From Heliocybe sulcata (Eukaryota; Basidiomycota; Agaricomycetes; Gloeophyllales; Gloeophyllaceae): DNA of 64,000 nt. The stretch spans positions 283,028 through 347,027 of the forward strand of contig ML213518.1 of NCBI GenBank assembly GCA_004369045.1. Direction: 5' to 3'. The notes under the pieces were generated by a model, which saw only the letters and a list, made by a program, of their open reading frames with translations, was not told the origin of the DNA and ran no database searches. A program made the translations under genes and the position numbers. Of this stretch, positions 37,094 to 47,921 are shown one piece after another (position 1 is the stretch's first letter; each line of letters opens with the position of its first letter).

Positions 37094-40000
37094 ATGGCTT
37101 CCTACGACGAGAAGATCTCAGATGGCATCCAGCCGGCCATCTCGAGAGGCGACTCTAATGGGTCCTCCGATGCCTTCGAGAAATATGTTACTGTGAGCCC
37201 TTATTCAATGAAATGGAGAAGTTTTACCTAGATCTTACACTGTTCTGAAATAGGAAGAAAAAGCATACGTATTGGAGAATGACCTCCAAATGCGCGGCAG
37301 TGACTTGGAGGAGGCTATGGAATCTGCAGCTCGGATGACTCCCGAGGAGGTCCAATCTGCCATTGAGATGATGGTGGAAGAGGTAATCTTCCTCCAAAGG
37401 ACGTAGAACCTCGTATTGACATGATTCATCTAGCATTCCAATGATCCCGTAAAATACAGCAGTTTTCTTAGTAAGCAAGCAGCCAGCTGATCATCTTTGT
37501 ACGGACAGAACTTCCCCTCCGGTATTATCGAGAAAGCGAGGTATGCAATAGAGTAATCTACTTGCCTCCTGTTATTGATCTTGCCCCAGGCGGTATCTCT
37601 TCGATCCGACCCTCAAGGAGGATCCTCTTGAGTATACCAAGGTACAGGAAGAGCTGAAGGTGGAGGCGGCCATGATCACGGTCGTGAGTATTGCTACAGT
37701 CAAAATGATTATGTCCGTGTGACAACGACGCTGCGATATTAGAACTCTGCATATCCAGAGGTCCGTGCCGTGGTCGATAACCACGACGATCCGTCAATGC
37801 CTGCCAGTACCTTCCGGAGCTGGGTCATCGGCTTGGCATATGTCGCTGCTGGGTAAGGATACACTCATCGCTCATTCAGTGCCCTCATTGAGCTGTCTGC
37901 AGCGCCTTCATCAATCAGTTCTTCTCAATCCGTCAGCCAGGTATCAGTGTCTCGTCGAACGTTGCTCAGCTTCTGTAAGTGTTCGTTCATGTGTGATTAG
38001 GCTGCTCCAGAGCTGAACATCCCACTTACAAACAGCGCCTTCCCTGCTGGCAAGCTATTCGAGGCGGTCCTCCCCGCATGGCAGTTTACGACGTTCGGTT
38101 ATACGTGGAGTCTGAACCCGTACGTGACGTGACGAGCTGCTCGCTTTTCCTCGGTTAATGACCGTACGTATAGGGGCCCATTTAACCTGAAGGAACACAT
38201 GGTAATTACGGTAAATAATCCACATTTTCCAAGCGGAAGCATCGCTCATGAAACCCCTGTATAAGATTATGGCGAACGTAGGATTTTCGGCTCCCTACAC
38301 GAACTACGTCATATTTGTGCAATATGTCGATCTGTTCTTCAATCAGGTCAGTGTGCGCCAATTAAGCCGCAGCAGAAGCTGATCACGAATCCTTTCATAC
38401 AGCCATGGGCAGCTAACTTCGGCTATCAAAGTAAGAGCGCGGGACTCCTGTCTACAGGATGAGCGACTCAACTCTAGTTTGCAGTTCTCGTTGGCCTTTC
38501 GACGAACTTCATTGGGTACGGTTTGGCTGGTCTGACTCGGCGTTTCCTTGTGTACCCTTCGCAAGCAATCTGGCCCCAGAACCTTGCAACTATCGCGCTG
38601 AACAGAGCCTTCCACTCCGGTCGGAATGAAACGGTTAATGGCTGGCGCGTCTCTCGTATGCGTTGGTTCATGTACTGCTTCACTGCGATGTTTGTGTACT
38701 TTTGGTTCCCGAACTACATCTTCCAGGCGCTGTCGTACTTCAACTGGATCACTTGGATCAGTCCCAACAATGTCACTCTTGCTGCAGTGACTGGCGGTGT
38801 CACGGGCTTGGGTCTGAACCCGATCCCGACCTTCGACTGGAACATCCTCACCGTTGTAGGGGATCCGCTCATCAACCCGTTTTTCACCATGTTCAATTTG
38901 TTCTTGGGAGCGCTCGCCACGTTCCCGATCATCATTGGTCTTTGGTACGGCAATGTCTGGAATACGGCGTACCTGCCGATCAACTCCAACGGTGTCTTTG
39001 ACAACACGGGCTCTCGGTACAACGTTTCTCGTGCTGTCAATGCCGACACGTTGTTCGATGAAGCGAGCTACAAGGCATACTCGCCAGCCTAGTACGTGAC
39101 TATCCTCAAGGTCTGCATCGACATCTTATGTTTGATTCAGTCTCGCTGCTGGCAATATTCTGCTCTACGGTATCTTCTGTGCGTATGTATTGGATCGCTC
39201 ACGGTCTAACCACTAACGTTGTCACGAAGTCGCGGCGTACACTGCTACCCTGTCGCACGCGATCCTTTACCACAGACACGAGATAGCGCATGGCTTCCGC
39301 AATCTACTAGGTCGGAGATCGCTCAGGCATGATAACAAGGACGTTCACAACCGTTTGATGTCTGTATACAAGGAAGTACCTGAGTGGTGGTATTTCGCGT
39401 GCGTGCCGTTCTTTCATTCTCCACGTCTCTTGAATAACAAGCAATCTCTAGTACGCTGTGTATTGCAGTGGGCATAGGTGCTGCTGGTATTGGAGCTTTC
39501 CCCACCCACACCACTCCTGTTGTTGTGTGCGTTATGAACTATGGTAATGCTGTTGTATTTCAACTGATTACCCTGCGCAGGTTGTACGGCGTCTTCTTGG
39601 CTGCAATCTTCTGCGTTCCCGTTGGAATTATCCAGTCCGTCACCAACGGTGAGTTCCTAGTGGAAGGACTGATATGCGCTTCTGACATCAATTTATCTTG
39701 GGATTAAGTTCAAGTCACTCTAAACGTCCTGGCCGAATTCCTGGGTGGATTGTGGTTCCCAGGGAATGCCACTGCTAGTGCGTACTGGTATTCCACGCTC
39801 CTCCATATAATTCACTGATGTATAATGTAGTGAACTGTAAGTCCTTCGAGCGGTCGGATCTGTCCGCTCGAATTGACGATCTATACTAGACTTTAAGTCC
39901 TACGGCTATGTCACGACGTTAGTGCTATCTTATCTTCACGTCTTTGCTGTGGAAGTTTATATCTTGCTACAGGGCTCATACGTTAGCATTTGCTCAAGAC

Positions 40001-41218
40001 CTCAAATTATCACATTGTGAGCCCTCCGATTCTTGTCGTTGGGAACTGTGCTTATTTTAGGATATCAGATATGCACATCGCCCCGCGCACCACTTTCGTG
40101 ATCCAGATGGTTGCCACCGTTGTCTCTACATGTATGTTTCAAACTAATATGTTGCGAGTCGTGGGGAGTTAGGCTAACCTTTCTACTTTCCTGTTCAGTC
40201 GTCTGCGTCGCCATTCTGAATTTCCAGATGAATCAGGTACTGCATCTATTCTACGTTTTCCGATTTGTGACCTGACGTTCCCCCAAAGATTCCGGATGTT
40301 TGCTCTCCCACCCAGGTCAGTCATTTTCTGCCTGTGCTCACTGTAGATTGTGCTGATGGTTCTTGTAGCCCGACCATTTCACTTGCCCGGGAATTGTGAG
40401 TCAAATCTCGCTAAAGTATAGGGTCGTACTTGATGCAATTTGGCTTTCTAGAATACTTTCTTCACTGCGTCTGTCCTGTGGGGTACCCTGGGACCGAAGC
40501 GTATGTTCGGATCAGGCCAGATCTACAACGGTCTACTATGGTGCTTTCTGATTGGCGCTGGTACGCGTGTATCTCGTCTGCCAGTGATCGCAAGAGTGAG
40601 CGAAGCTTTGCAGTGCTACCCTTCCCCTTCTATTTCCTCGGGAAGAGATACAAGATTTTCCAGCACTTCCACCTTCCTGTATTCTTTGTCGGTGGTCTTG
40701 TTTGGTGCGTCTCGTTACTCCAAACGTTTTATCCTCTTGTCTTATGGCACCAATAGGGCGCCGTATAATTTGACGAACATCTGGTCTGCTATGCCAGTGG
40801 CGTTCTTATTCAACGTCATTATCAAGCGGCGATACCTCGCATGGTGGAGTAAATATAACTAGTGAGTGGGCATGACCCTTCTTGATCGCGCTGGTTTGTT
40901 GATCCATCTCCAGTATCACGACTACTGCCTTCTCTTGCGCCATCGCACTTTCCGCGATAGTGATGTTCTTGTGAGTCGTTTAACGTAGTTCCTCCATATA
41001 ACATGATATTGATCTTCCAATAGCGCATTGCAATGGCCGGGCGTTGTCATTAGCTGGTCCGGTAACAATAGGCCGTTTGCTGGCTGTGATGGCCTCGGGT
41101 GTCCGCTGCTTGAAGTCCCCGAGCAAGGGTATTTCGGTCCGGTACGTTGCGCTTCCAGCATTGCTCTATGTTTGACATCTGAATTCCATCACACTTCCAG
41201 GGCCCCGGAGAGTTTTGA
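37094..41218 (+). CDS. OPT-family oligopeptide transporter
   Basis: A plus-strand gene of about twenty exons, several under 60 nt, from ATG 37094 to the TGA at 41216-41218. The N terminus is hydrophilic (EEKAYVLENDLQMRGSDLEE) and leads to VRAVVDNHDDPSMPASTFRS and NQFFSIRQPGISVSS. These and PGPFNLKEHMVITIMANVG are signatures of the PT clade of the OPT family (Opt1 of Schizosaccharomyces, Opt1/Opt2 of yeast). Later blocks include GYGLAGLTRRFLVYPSQAIW with WPQNLA, HEIAHGFRN, PEWWYFACL, GFPTHTTPVV-like residues, FLGGLWFPGNATAMNYFKSY and GTLGPKRMFGSGQIYN. The family takes up tetra- and pentapeptides or glutathione with protons through the plasma membrane. The mature length is about 790 residues by reading the blocks, normal for the family. 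The final exon (from 41201) adds only GPGEF and the stop. Confidence 0.9.
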
Positions 41219-42195
41219 TGGATGTATAGAACCATTGTACCATGATAGTAACGTGTGTTGATGAGCCTCCATGTTATTGCCCGATGTAATGGATGTCTGT
41301 CATTGCTAGACGCTTTGTAATGCTTTGGATTGAATCGACAACATTCCGGCCGCGGCAGAGCGCTGAAGTTGTTCCGCGACATCTCTGATACTCCAAGCCC
41401 ATGCGCTACATTCGGGAAGGATGCACGGAGACTTGGTTCCCTAAAAGGCAAATGTTTAGGATACCGTGCGAACATGACGGCGGCCTGGGCCTGGGCCTCC
41501 TCAGCAACATCGCACTTTCAGAGACATCAAACCAAAAGGCTCCATTGGAGTGGCTCGCAGCGCCAACAGGGCCGCCATCGCCCTGTAAATATATTGTTCT
41601 CCGCCGCGCAATATGGTGAGCTGCTTTATTGCTGGGCCTATGAGCAGGAACTAATGTGGCACGCAGTCATCTCGGACTCGTTTCTGTCTGTAAAGCAAGG
41701 TCGCTGTTCCGCTCCGCAGAGCCACACGTAAAAGTGGCATTCGGGTCTTCTGGGCCGCATTTCCATCCCAGATATCGCGGTGGAGCGATCTTAACAAAAG
41801 ATCGCTTCGCATATTCTAGAATCGGTGCCCCAACATATAATCCCGTGAACGATCTACGGGCAGCAGGACCCACTTCCGACACACCTGGGAATATACAAAA
41901 CCGCGCTGGTATGTAGGGACTATACCATCTGTTATATAATTTGGGTTGGATTGGCGTGCGCCGAGTGGTTACATTGCTCCCTCTCTTGTCCTCGGTCCGT
42001 TATTACAGCGACCCTGCCAGCTGCAGCTCTCTACTGAGCGTCGTAGGCTAACTAACTTTCATAGACATCTAGCAATTCAGTCACATTGTCACCGCCATTC
42101 GCACGCCCAAATTTCATGTCCGGCTGAACAAGTGGCTTTACGCCGACCACGTCCCAGAACCACTCAGAAGCGTCTAATCCCGGCTCAGAATCTGT
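41219..42195. other. Intergenic between OPT and F-box genes
   Basis: About 980 bp. A TATATAAT string at about 41933-41940 lies 260 bp upstream of the F-box ATG and could be a promoter element for a long 5' UTR. Nothing else was recognised. Confidence 0.35.
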
Positions 42196-43769
42196 ATGAT
42201 AACTGCTCTACCAGGCGACATCCTGTTCTCGATTATCCAGACGCTTCCTATCCCCGATCTTGTCGCGCTTGGAGCGGTTCGTCCTCGTCCAGCTGTACTC
42301 GAATCGCAGAATTGACAGCTCCCTGGTCCCAGACGTGCAAGACCTTCCATGCAGCAACTGAAGACCGTTCAGTATGGGTTTATGCGATGGACTGTATCTT
42401 AAAAACAATCCCGATGCCTCATGTCTCCGCGTCCATGCCGTCAATGAGCGCGCAGGAGCTCAAACGACGTGTCCTTCAGGCCACCGTCCTGGAAAGCGTC
42501 TGGAGCAGTGTTGACTTCTTGCCGCGGAATATCCGTAGCGTGGCTTGCAAATCCAGCGTTCGCGGAGCGAGGCTCCTTCCGGATGGCCGATGGGTTATCA
42601 TGCTCATCCAAAACGGGAGTTTGGAGCTATACAAAACAGGTGCCGACGCTCCTGCTGCCGTTACCCTCAGCCCAGGCAAGCCGGTAGGATCCGTACAGTG
42701 GGTGACCTCTCTGTCCGCGACATATGAACCGCTCGTTCTTCTCAAGATCGACTCGCCGAGTAGGAAGTAACTGCCTTTCATCCATCGCCGTCATCTTGAT
42801 GATTGACCGTGATCTAGCTCTAGCGATCTCTATCTCTACCACATAAACTTGAGGACGCCGACTATTACCCTCAGGACCTCTGCAACTTCATCCCGCCTGA
42901 TATCGCACTTCAGTGCTGGAGGTGACTTACTGGCATTCGTCGCTGGCGATGGGGAACGTTGCGTATTGCACGTTCAAAGCGTTCCACGAGAGCCTGGAAA
43001 CCGTACAGAGCAAGTATTGATCAAAGACTTTGAGCAATGGCTGGTGAGCCTATTCACCCCGTCTGGCGTCGTACCGCCGGCTCATTTCAGCGTCTGGAAC
43101 CCTCAGGGGAGCGAGAGCGAATGCGCCGTGTCATTGCTTTCGAGGGGCCGAATGGCTGTCACCAACAACCAGGGCACATCGGTCTTCTACATTCCCGAGC
43201 TGAAGCCGATCTTACCGAACTCTGTCAACGTTGTCTTGTCGCTCAGCCCCACTTGGACCGGGATAGGCGGCAATTCGAGTACTCTCCTCCCGCAAGTAAG
43301 CCCTGTCATCTGGGAACCGAGCGGCAGCCACACCAGGACGATTGTTGTTCTCAAGGACAATAGTCTGCATGTTTTAAGCCCGGATCATGCTGGGCCGCGG
43401 TCATGGATTGTACCGTTTGACACTGCAGCAGGACTGGAGGGTTACGACGGGCTATTTCGAGGACCAAAATTCCGACCTGCGGACGTGGGGTTCCACCGCG
43501 TGCTCTTCCACACGGGCAGGGGTATGAATGCCCAGGGCGAGCGGGTTCTCACTTTCAGGACTTGCGCCATACCGTCCCTTATCTCCTTGTCGGCAGATCG
43601 CACTCCTGCAGCACAGCGCTTGGGCTCGTTCGCGATCTCCTCGCCGGATGGGCGGGAATTCGTTCAAGAAGTGAGCTTCGACGAAGGGACCGGGCGGTTA
43701 TGTATTTTGGTGATGATCTATGAGCGCTCGGTAAGAGCGAAGAGGATTGTGTATGTGGATGTTGTGTAA
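42196..43769 (+). CDS. F-box protein with beta-rich C-terminal region
   Basis: Three exons, 42196-42276, 42333-42766 and 42824-43769, join in frame to 486 residues. The N terminus is an F-box: LPGDILFSIIQTLPIPDLVA then TCKTFHAATEDRSVW, with the usual Leu-Pro start and Val-Cys-Lys-like end. F-boxes bind Skp1 and place the protein in an SCF ubiquitin ligase (family knowledge). The rest has repeated hydrophobic beta-strand-like stretches (ARLLPDGRWVIML, SLELYKTG, DNSLHVLSPDH) at WD40-like spacing, but clear WD repeats are not visible. It probably forms a propeller-like target-binding domain, as in many Agaricomycete F-box proteins. The target is unknown. The start was chosen because the F-box begins six residues after it. 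Confidence 0.7.
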
Positions 43770-44199
43770 GAGGGTCGGGAATCCACTATCCGCAGTTTCA
43801 TAATTAGTATCTTGATATGTTTACTGGGTCATTTATTGACATAGCCCAGAATTTCTTGGTGATGGACGACCGCGGCATGTCTTGCGCGCGCTTTGTACGG
43901 TATGTAGGTTGCATTTAGAAGTCAACGACTATCTTGATTCATTTCGCTGTCCTTATTTCTCTTATCCTGACGAAATATTCTGAAAGAGCTGACTTCAATA
44001 CAGGACAGCGACAACCGTCCTAGTACGCTGGCACCCAGATGATTTGGTTGGATGATGCTATCGTTCTCAAAAGTTTCGAGAGTTTCGAGCTTTCGTCGAA
44101 CTTACTACATACAAGAGCAAACAAACCTTCGGTCTAGGCTCCCATCAATTCGTCCTACCGCGCTTCTCTGAGCCTACGCACGTTGTGCCATTGCCTATA
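43770..44199. other. Intergenic, nothing recognised
   Basis: About 430 bp between two plus-strand genes. No distinct element was seen. Confidence 0.4.
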
Positions 44200-46282
44200 A
44201 TGACCCTTTTGGAATCCGCTCACTCTGCGTCCCATAGGCTGTGGGATGCTGCAGGGCTACCCCTGGAAGAACTCTCACACCTCCGATTTAGCCCGAATGC
44301 GGACCCAGCGGTTGATTCGTCGTTCAGGCTTGGGACTGCAGCTCAGGTAAACCATAACATATAGAAACAGTGCATTGCGTCTGACGTGTTTAGCAGGCAG
44401 CCATTGGCTTGTCTGGTTTAGCAGCGGCTTATTTTCACAAATTGAGGACGACGCAGAGCCAGGAAGTCTTTGTAGACGCCCGCCACGCTGTGTTGGAGTT
44501 TAGTATGTATTGAGCATTAGAAGACATCCAGAACAGATTACTCATGATGAAGGCACCAGAGAGTGAGAGTTGGTACACAATTGACGGCTGCCTGGAGGGG
44601 CCGGGATCCCTCTGGGACGACATTGCTGGTCTGTACCCGACCAAGGACGGATACGTACGAATTCATACTAATTTCCCTCAGTGAGTACAGTCTGTCCGAT
44701 CTACCCACAGAATGAGCCTCACGGTATCCGCAGTCATCGCAAAGGAATCCTCGATATCTTACAGTGCGAGCCTAACAGAGATGCTGTTGCGGGCGCACTG
44801 CTCACATGGAACTCTGTCGAATTCGAGACCAGAGCAGCCTCTCGTGGCATGTGTGCCACAGCATTGCGCTCCTTCAGTGAATGGGACGAGCATCCGCAGG
44901 CCAGTGCACTCCGCGGTGTTCCCCCTGTTTGCCTCATCAAAGTAGGCGAGGCCGATAAACGAGACGTCGGAGACCAGTCGTTTGACTGCCCTCTGGATGG
45001 CATCAGGGTCCTGGATCTCACGAGAGTGCTCGCAGGTCCTGTTTGCGGACGTAGCCTCGCAGGTGAGCTACGGCAGCCCTGCACAGATACTAGAAATTCC
45101 ATTTCCCAAACATGTTCGATCGTCAGCTCACGGGGCCGATGTGCTATGGATTACCTCACCGAAACTTCCTTCTTTGCCTCTCATCGATGTCGATACGTCA
45201 CGAGGGAAAAGGACGACCCAACTAGACCTTACGCGTGAAGCAGACGTCGAGACACTCGCCAGTCTCGTGAGAGAAAGCGATGTCTTCCTGCAAGCATATC
45301 GTCCAGGCGGTCTCAAAGACAAGGGCTTCGGAGTAGCAGACGTTGTAAGACTTAGTCCAGGAATCGTCTATGCGAGCCTCACAGCGTATGGCTGGGAAGG
45401 TCCTTGGAAAGATCGTCGAGGCGTGAGTAGTGCGAGTTCACTAAGAGGATTGGCTGCTCATTCGTACACTCGAAAGTTCGATTCGCTAGTTCAAACAGCG
45501 ACCGGCTTCAACATCGCAGAGGGCCAAGCGTACGCGATTTCGAAACCTGGTCAAGTATTTGCACCGAGACCTCTACCGATGCAAGCACTCGATCACGCCG
45601 CCGGGTATCTCCTTAACTTTGGTATTAATGCTGCCCTCGCCAAGACCGTAACGGTGCGTAAAAGGTAGAAATTGGACTTGTCCAGAAGCTTATCCCAGTT
45701 TCTGTCACTTAGGAGGGAGGCTCCTGGGAAGTCCGGGTCTCATTGGCTGCAGTTGGCCAATGGATACGTTCCCTAGGCCAGCTTGAACCTCGAATAGGTT
45801 TCGGCCAAGGTCTCCCACTACCTGAGCGTACCATTCCTTTGTCGCCCGAGATTGTAGCACTCTCGACGACGATTCAAGAATGCCGTGGTAGCCGGGCTGG
45901 AGAAACAGACAAGGACGCGCGGAGAACTATGACGGCGATCCGTCATGCAGGTATTCTATCCAGGACGCCCTTAAGGGAAGGTGAAGCTCCGATGTCCTTG
46001 AGCAAGCATGCGCCGGAATGGCTGCCTCGGAAGATCGCGACGGCCTCTCCGCGGCTTGCACGGATTGTAGCAATGGTCACTGTCCATATATTCCAGTATA
46101 TTCTGTCCATGATCATCATGACTGATATCCGCACCAAACAAGTTGTAGGAAGAATGAATTGTCAATTGTCTGTAATCTTGCAATATATCATTCCCTGTAC
46201 GCGTAGACAAAGGACCGAAAGTGTGCGTGTAGTATGGCAGTTTGAAGAGGTAAGCGGAGTACATCGGAATTTTCACATGTGA
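44200..46282 (+). CDS. CaiB/BaiF family III CoA-transferase
   Basis: A multi-exon plus-strand gene with ATG at 44200-44202. Exon 1 runs to 44346. The next exon reads LSGLAAAYFHKLRTTQSQEV and ends VLEF, and the following one opens KSESWYTIDG, giving GLYPTKDGYVRIHTNFP. The middle region DGIRVLDLTRVLAGPVCGRSLA is the CaiB/BaiF nucleotide-binding signature, followed by GADVLWITSP, DTSRGKRTTQLDL, FLQAYRPGGL, YASLTAYGWEGPW and TGFNIAEG. By family knowledge these enzymes move CoA between acids or racemise acyl-CoA esters; the substrate here is not evident. After PEWLPRK, where I would expect a stop, the frame stays open for about 80 more codons of atypical sequence to the TGA at 46280-46282. This could be a real extension, an unseen intron or loss of the old stop. 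Confidence 0.85.
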
Positions 46283-46399
46283 TGAGTTCGGCATTCGCCG
46301 ATTTACCCCGGATTCGGATTAACCGCCGACCAGCGACATGGAGGAACAGGCTCAGGCTGCTCGTCGCCGACGTCGGTCCACTACCAATTCCCAGCTAAA

Positions 46400-47525
46400 A
46401 TGATGCCTTCTGCGGTCAGGTTGCTTAACGTTCTGGTACCTATCAAGAGGCGAGAGCTATCGTGTAACCGTTCCGGCACATGCCTCACGGAGATGTTTGC
46501 AGGACCATTGACTATGCGGTGAAGATTCGTGTAAACCCAAACCAGACCGGAGTTGACACGAATGTGAAGCACTCTATGGTACGTCTTAAATATCGTCCGT
46601 CCGTGTATATGTTTGCTCATTATTGGTGCAGAACCCCTTCGATGAAATTGGTTCGTGGGATGTGATAAATCTTCCTACATGGGCTGACTAGTCAGTCTAG
46701 CGGTGGAGGAGGCCGTCCGGCTACGAGAGAAGCTAAAGGATGAAGTCAAGTCCATCAAGGTTGTCACCATTGGCCCGACAAAGGCATCTGATACGCTCCG
46801 GACAGCCCTGGCCATGGGCGCCGACTCTGGCATCCACATCGAAGTTCCTGAATCCGCACCTGCGCCGGAGCCCCTGGGTGTCGCAAAGGCGCTTAAGGCC
46901 GTGATTGATCGGGAGAAGGAGAAGGGCGGCGTGGACCTGGTCATTATGGGAAAGCAGGCTATTGATGACGATGCAGGGCAGACGGGCCAGATGCTCGCGG
47001 GTATCAGGGGTTGGGCGCAGGCTACCTTTGCAAGTAAGCTGGTTGTGGATACGGGGAAGAGCGAAGCTAGTGTGACCAGGGAGATTGATGGCGGTCTTGA
47101 GGAGGTGCGGTGTAAGCTACCCGCTGTTGTTACTACGGATTTGCGGTAAGCATTGTGCGTTCTTCCCCGGAGGTGGAATACTGAGGCCTTATTCGTAGGT
47201 TAAATGGTATGACTTATGGCAGAATACAGTGACATCGCTGATATTTTGCTGGCCGTAGAACCTCGATACGCATCCTTGCCTAATATCATGAAGGCTAAGA
47301 AGAAGCCAATTGAGAAGATTTCACCATCCGATCTTGGAGTCGACCTGACCCCCATTTTTGAGACGCTCAAGGTGTCAGAACCTCCTAAGCGACAGGGAGG
47401 ACAGAAGGTAGCTTTTCTACCTTCTCATCAGTCGGTCGCAATTCTGAATGATGATTGCCCAGGTTGCGAGTGTTGACGAATTGGTGGCGAAGCTGAAAGA
47501 GGCGGGTATCACCGCTGTGTCATGA
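46400..47525 (+). CDS. ETFB: Electron transfer flavoprotein subunit beta
   Basis: Seven exons join in frame to 269 residues: 46400-46449, 46503-46578, 46632-46650 (19 nt), 46701-47145, 47199-47206 (8 nt), 47259-47407 and 47463-47525. The protein matches the ETF beta family along its length: [84 protein letters not shown], then [20 protein letters not shown], which is the ETF recognition loop. ETF alpha/beta carries electrons from acyl-CoA and other dehydrogenases to ETF-ubiquinone oxidoreductase in the mitochondrial matrix; beta binds AMP. The length fits the usual 250-265 residues. Intron 1 is GC-AG (AG|GCGAGA), required to give VPIKR-TIDYAV. A neighbouring acyl-CoA enzyme gene lies just upstream, but the spacing does not prove a link. 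Confidence 0.95.
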
Positions 47526-47839
47526 GAGTACACCTTCGCAAGGTTTGGTCACGGTATATCTGCACACGAATAAGCTATGCGGATGTACTATCATATGTGT
47601 AATTGAGATCCGCTTCGTCTACTGTACATCATCCGAAATTGCCCTTTCAGCATCGCATTGATGAGCATAGCGAGGCTGTGGCACAGGTCTCTGAGGCTGA
47701 GACATCGATTTCTTTCAGTGTGACAGGCGGAAGCATCCGGCGCGGTCACGTGCAGATTCGCGTCTGTCACTCACGGTCTGTGAGAGAACCATGCAACTGC
47801 AGCTTCTCCTTTACGACGCCCTAGTAGCGTGAGCATACT
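47526..47839. other. Intergenic between ETFB and FIST genes
   Basis: About 310 bp with the end of ETFB and the upstream region of the next gene. A CACGTG palindrome near 47747 could be a basic helix-loop-helix factor site; one 6-mer is weak evidence. Confidence 0.4.
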
Positions 47840-47847
47840 TATATAGG
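47840..47847 (+). promoter_or_regulatory. TATA box of the FIST-domain gene
   Basis: The string TATATAGG lies 82 bp upstream of the ATG at 47922, a normal TATA-to-start distance for a short 5' UTR. Confidence 0.45.
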
Positions 47848-47921
47848 ACGGAAGGTTTACTCAAGAGTGTCGACAGTACTGGTTTACTGGTCTGCGGGAT
47901 TCGAGAGAATCCGTCTTCAGC

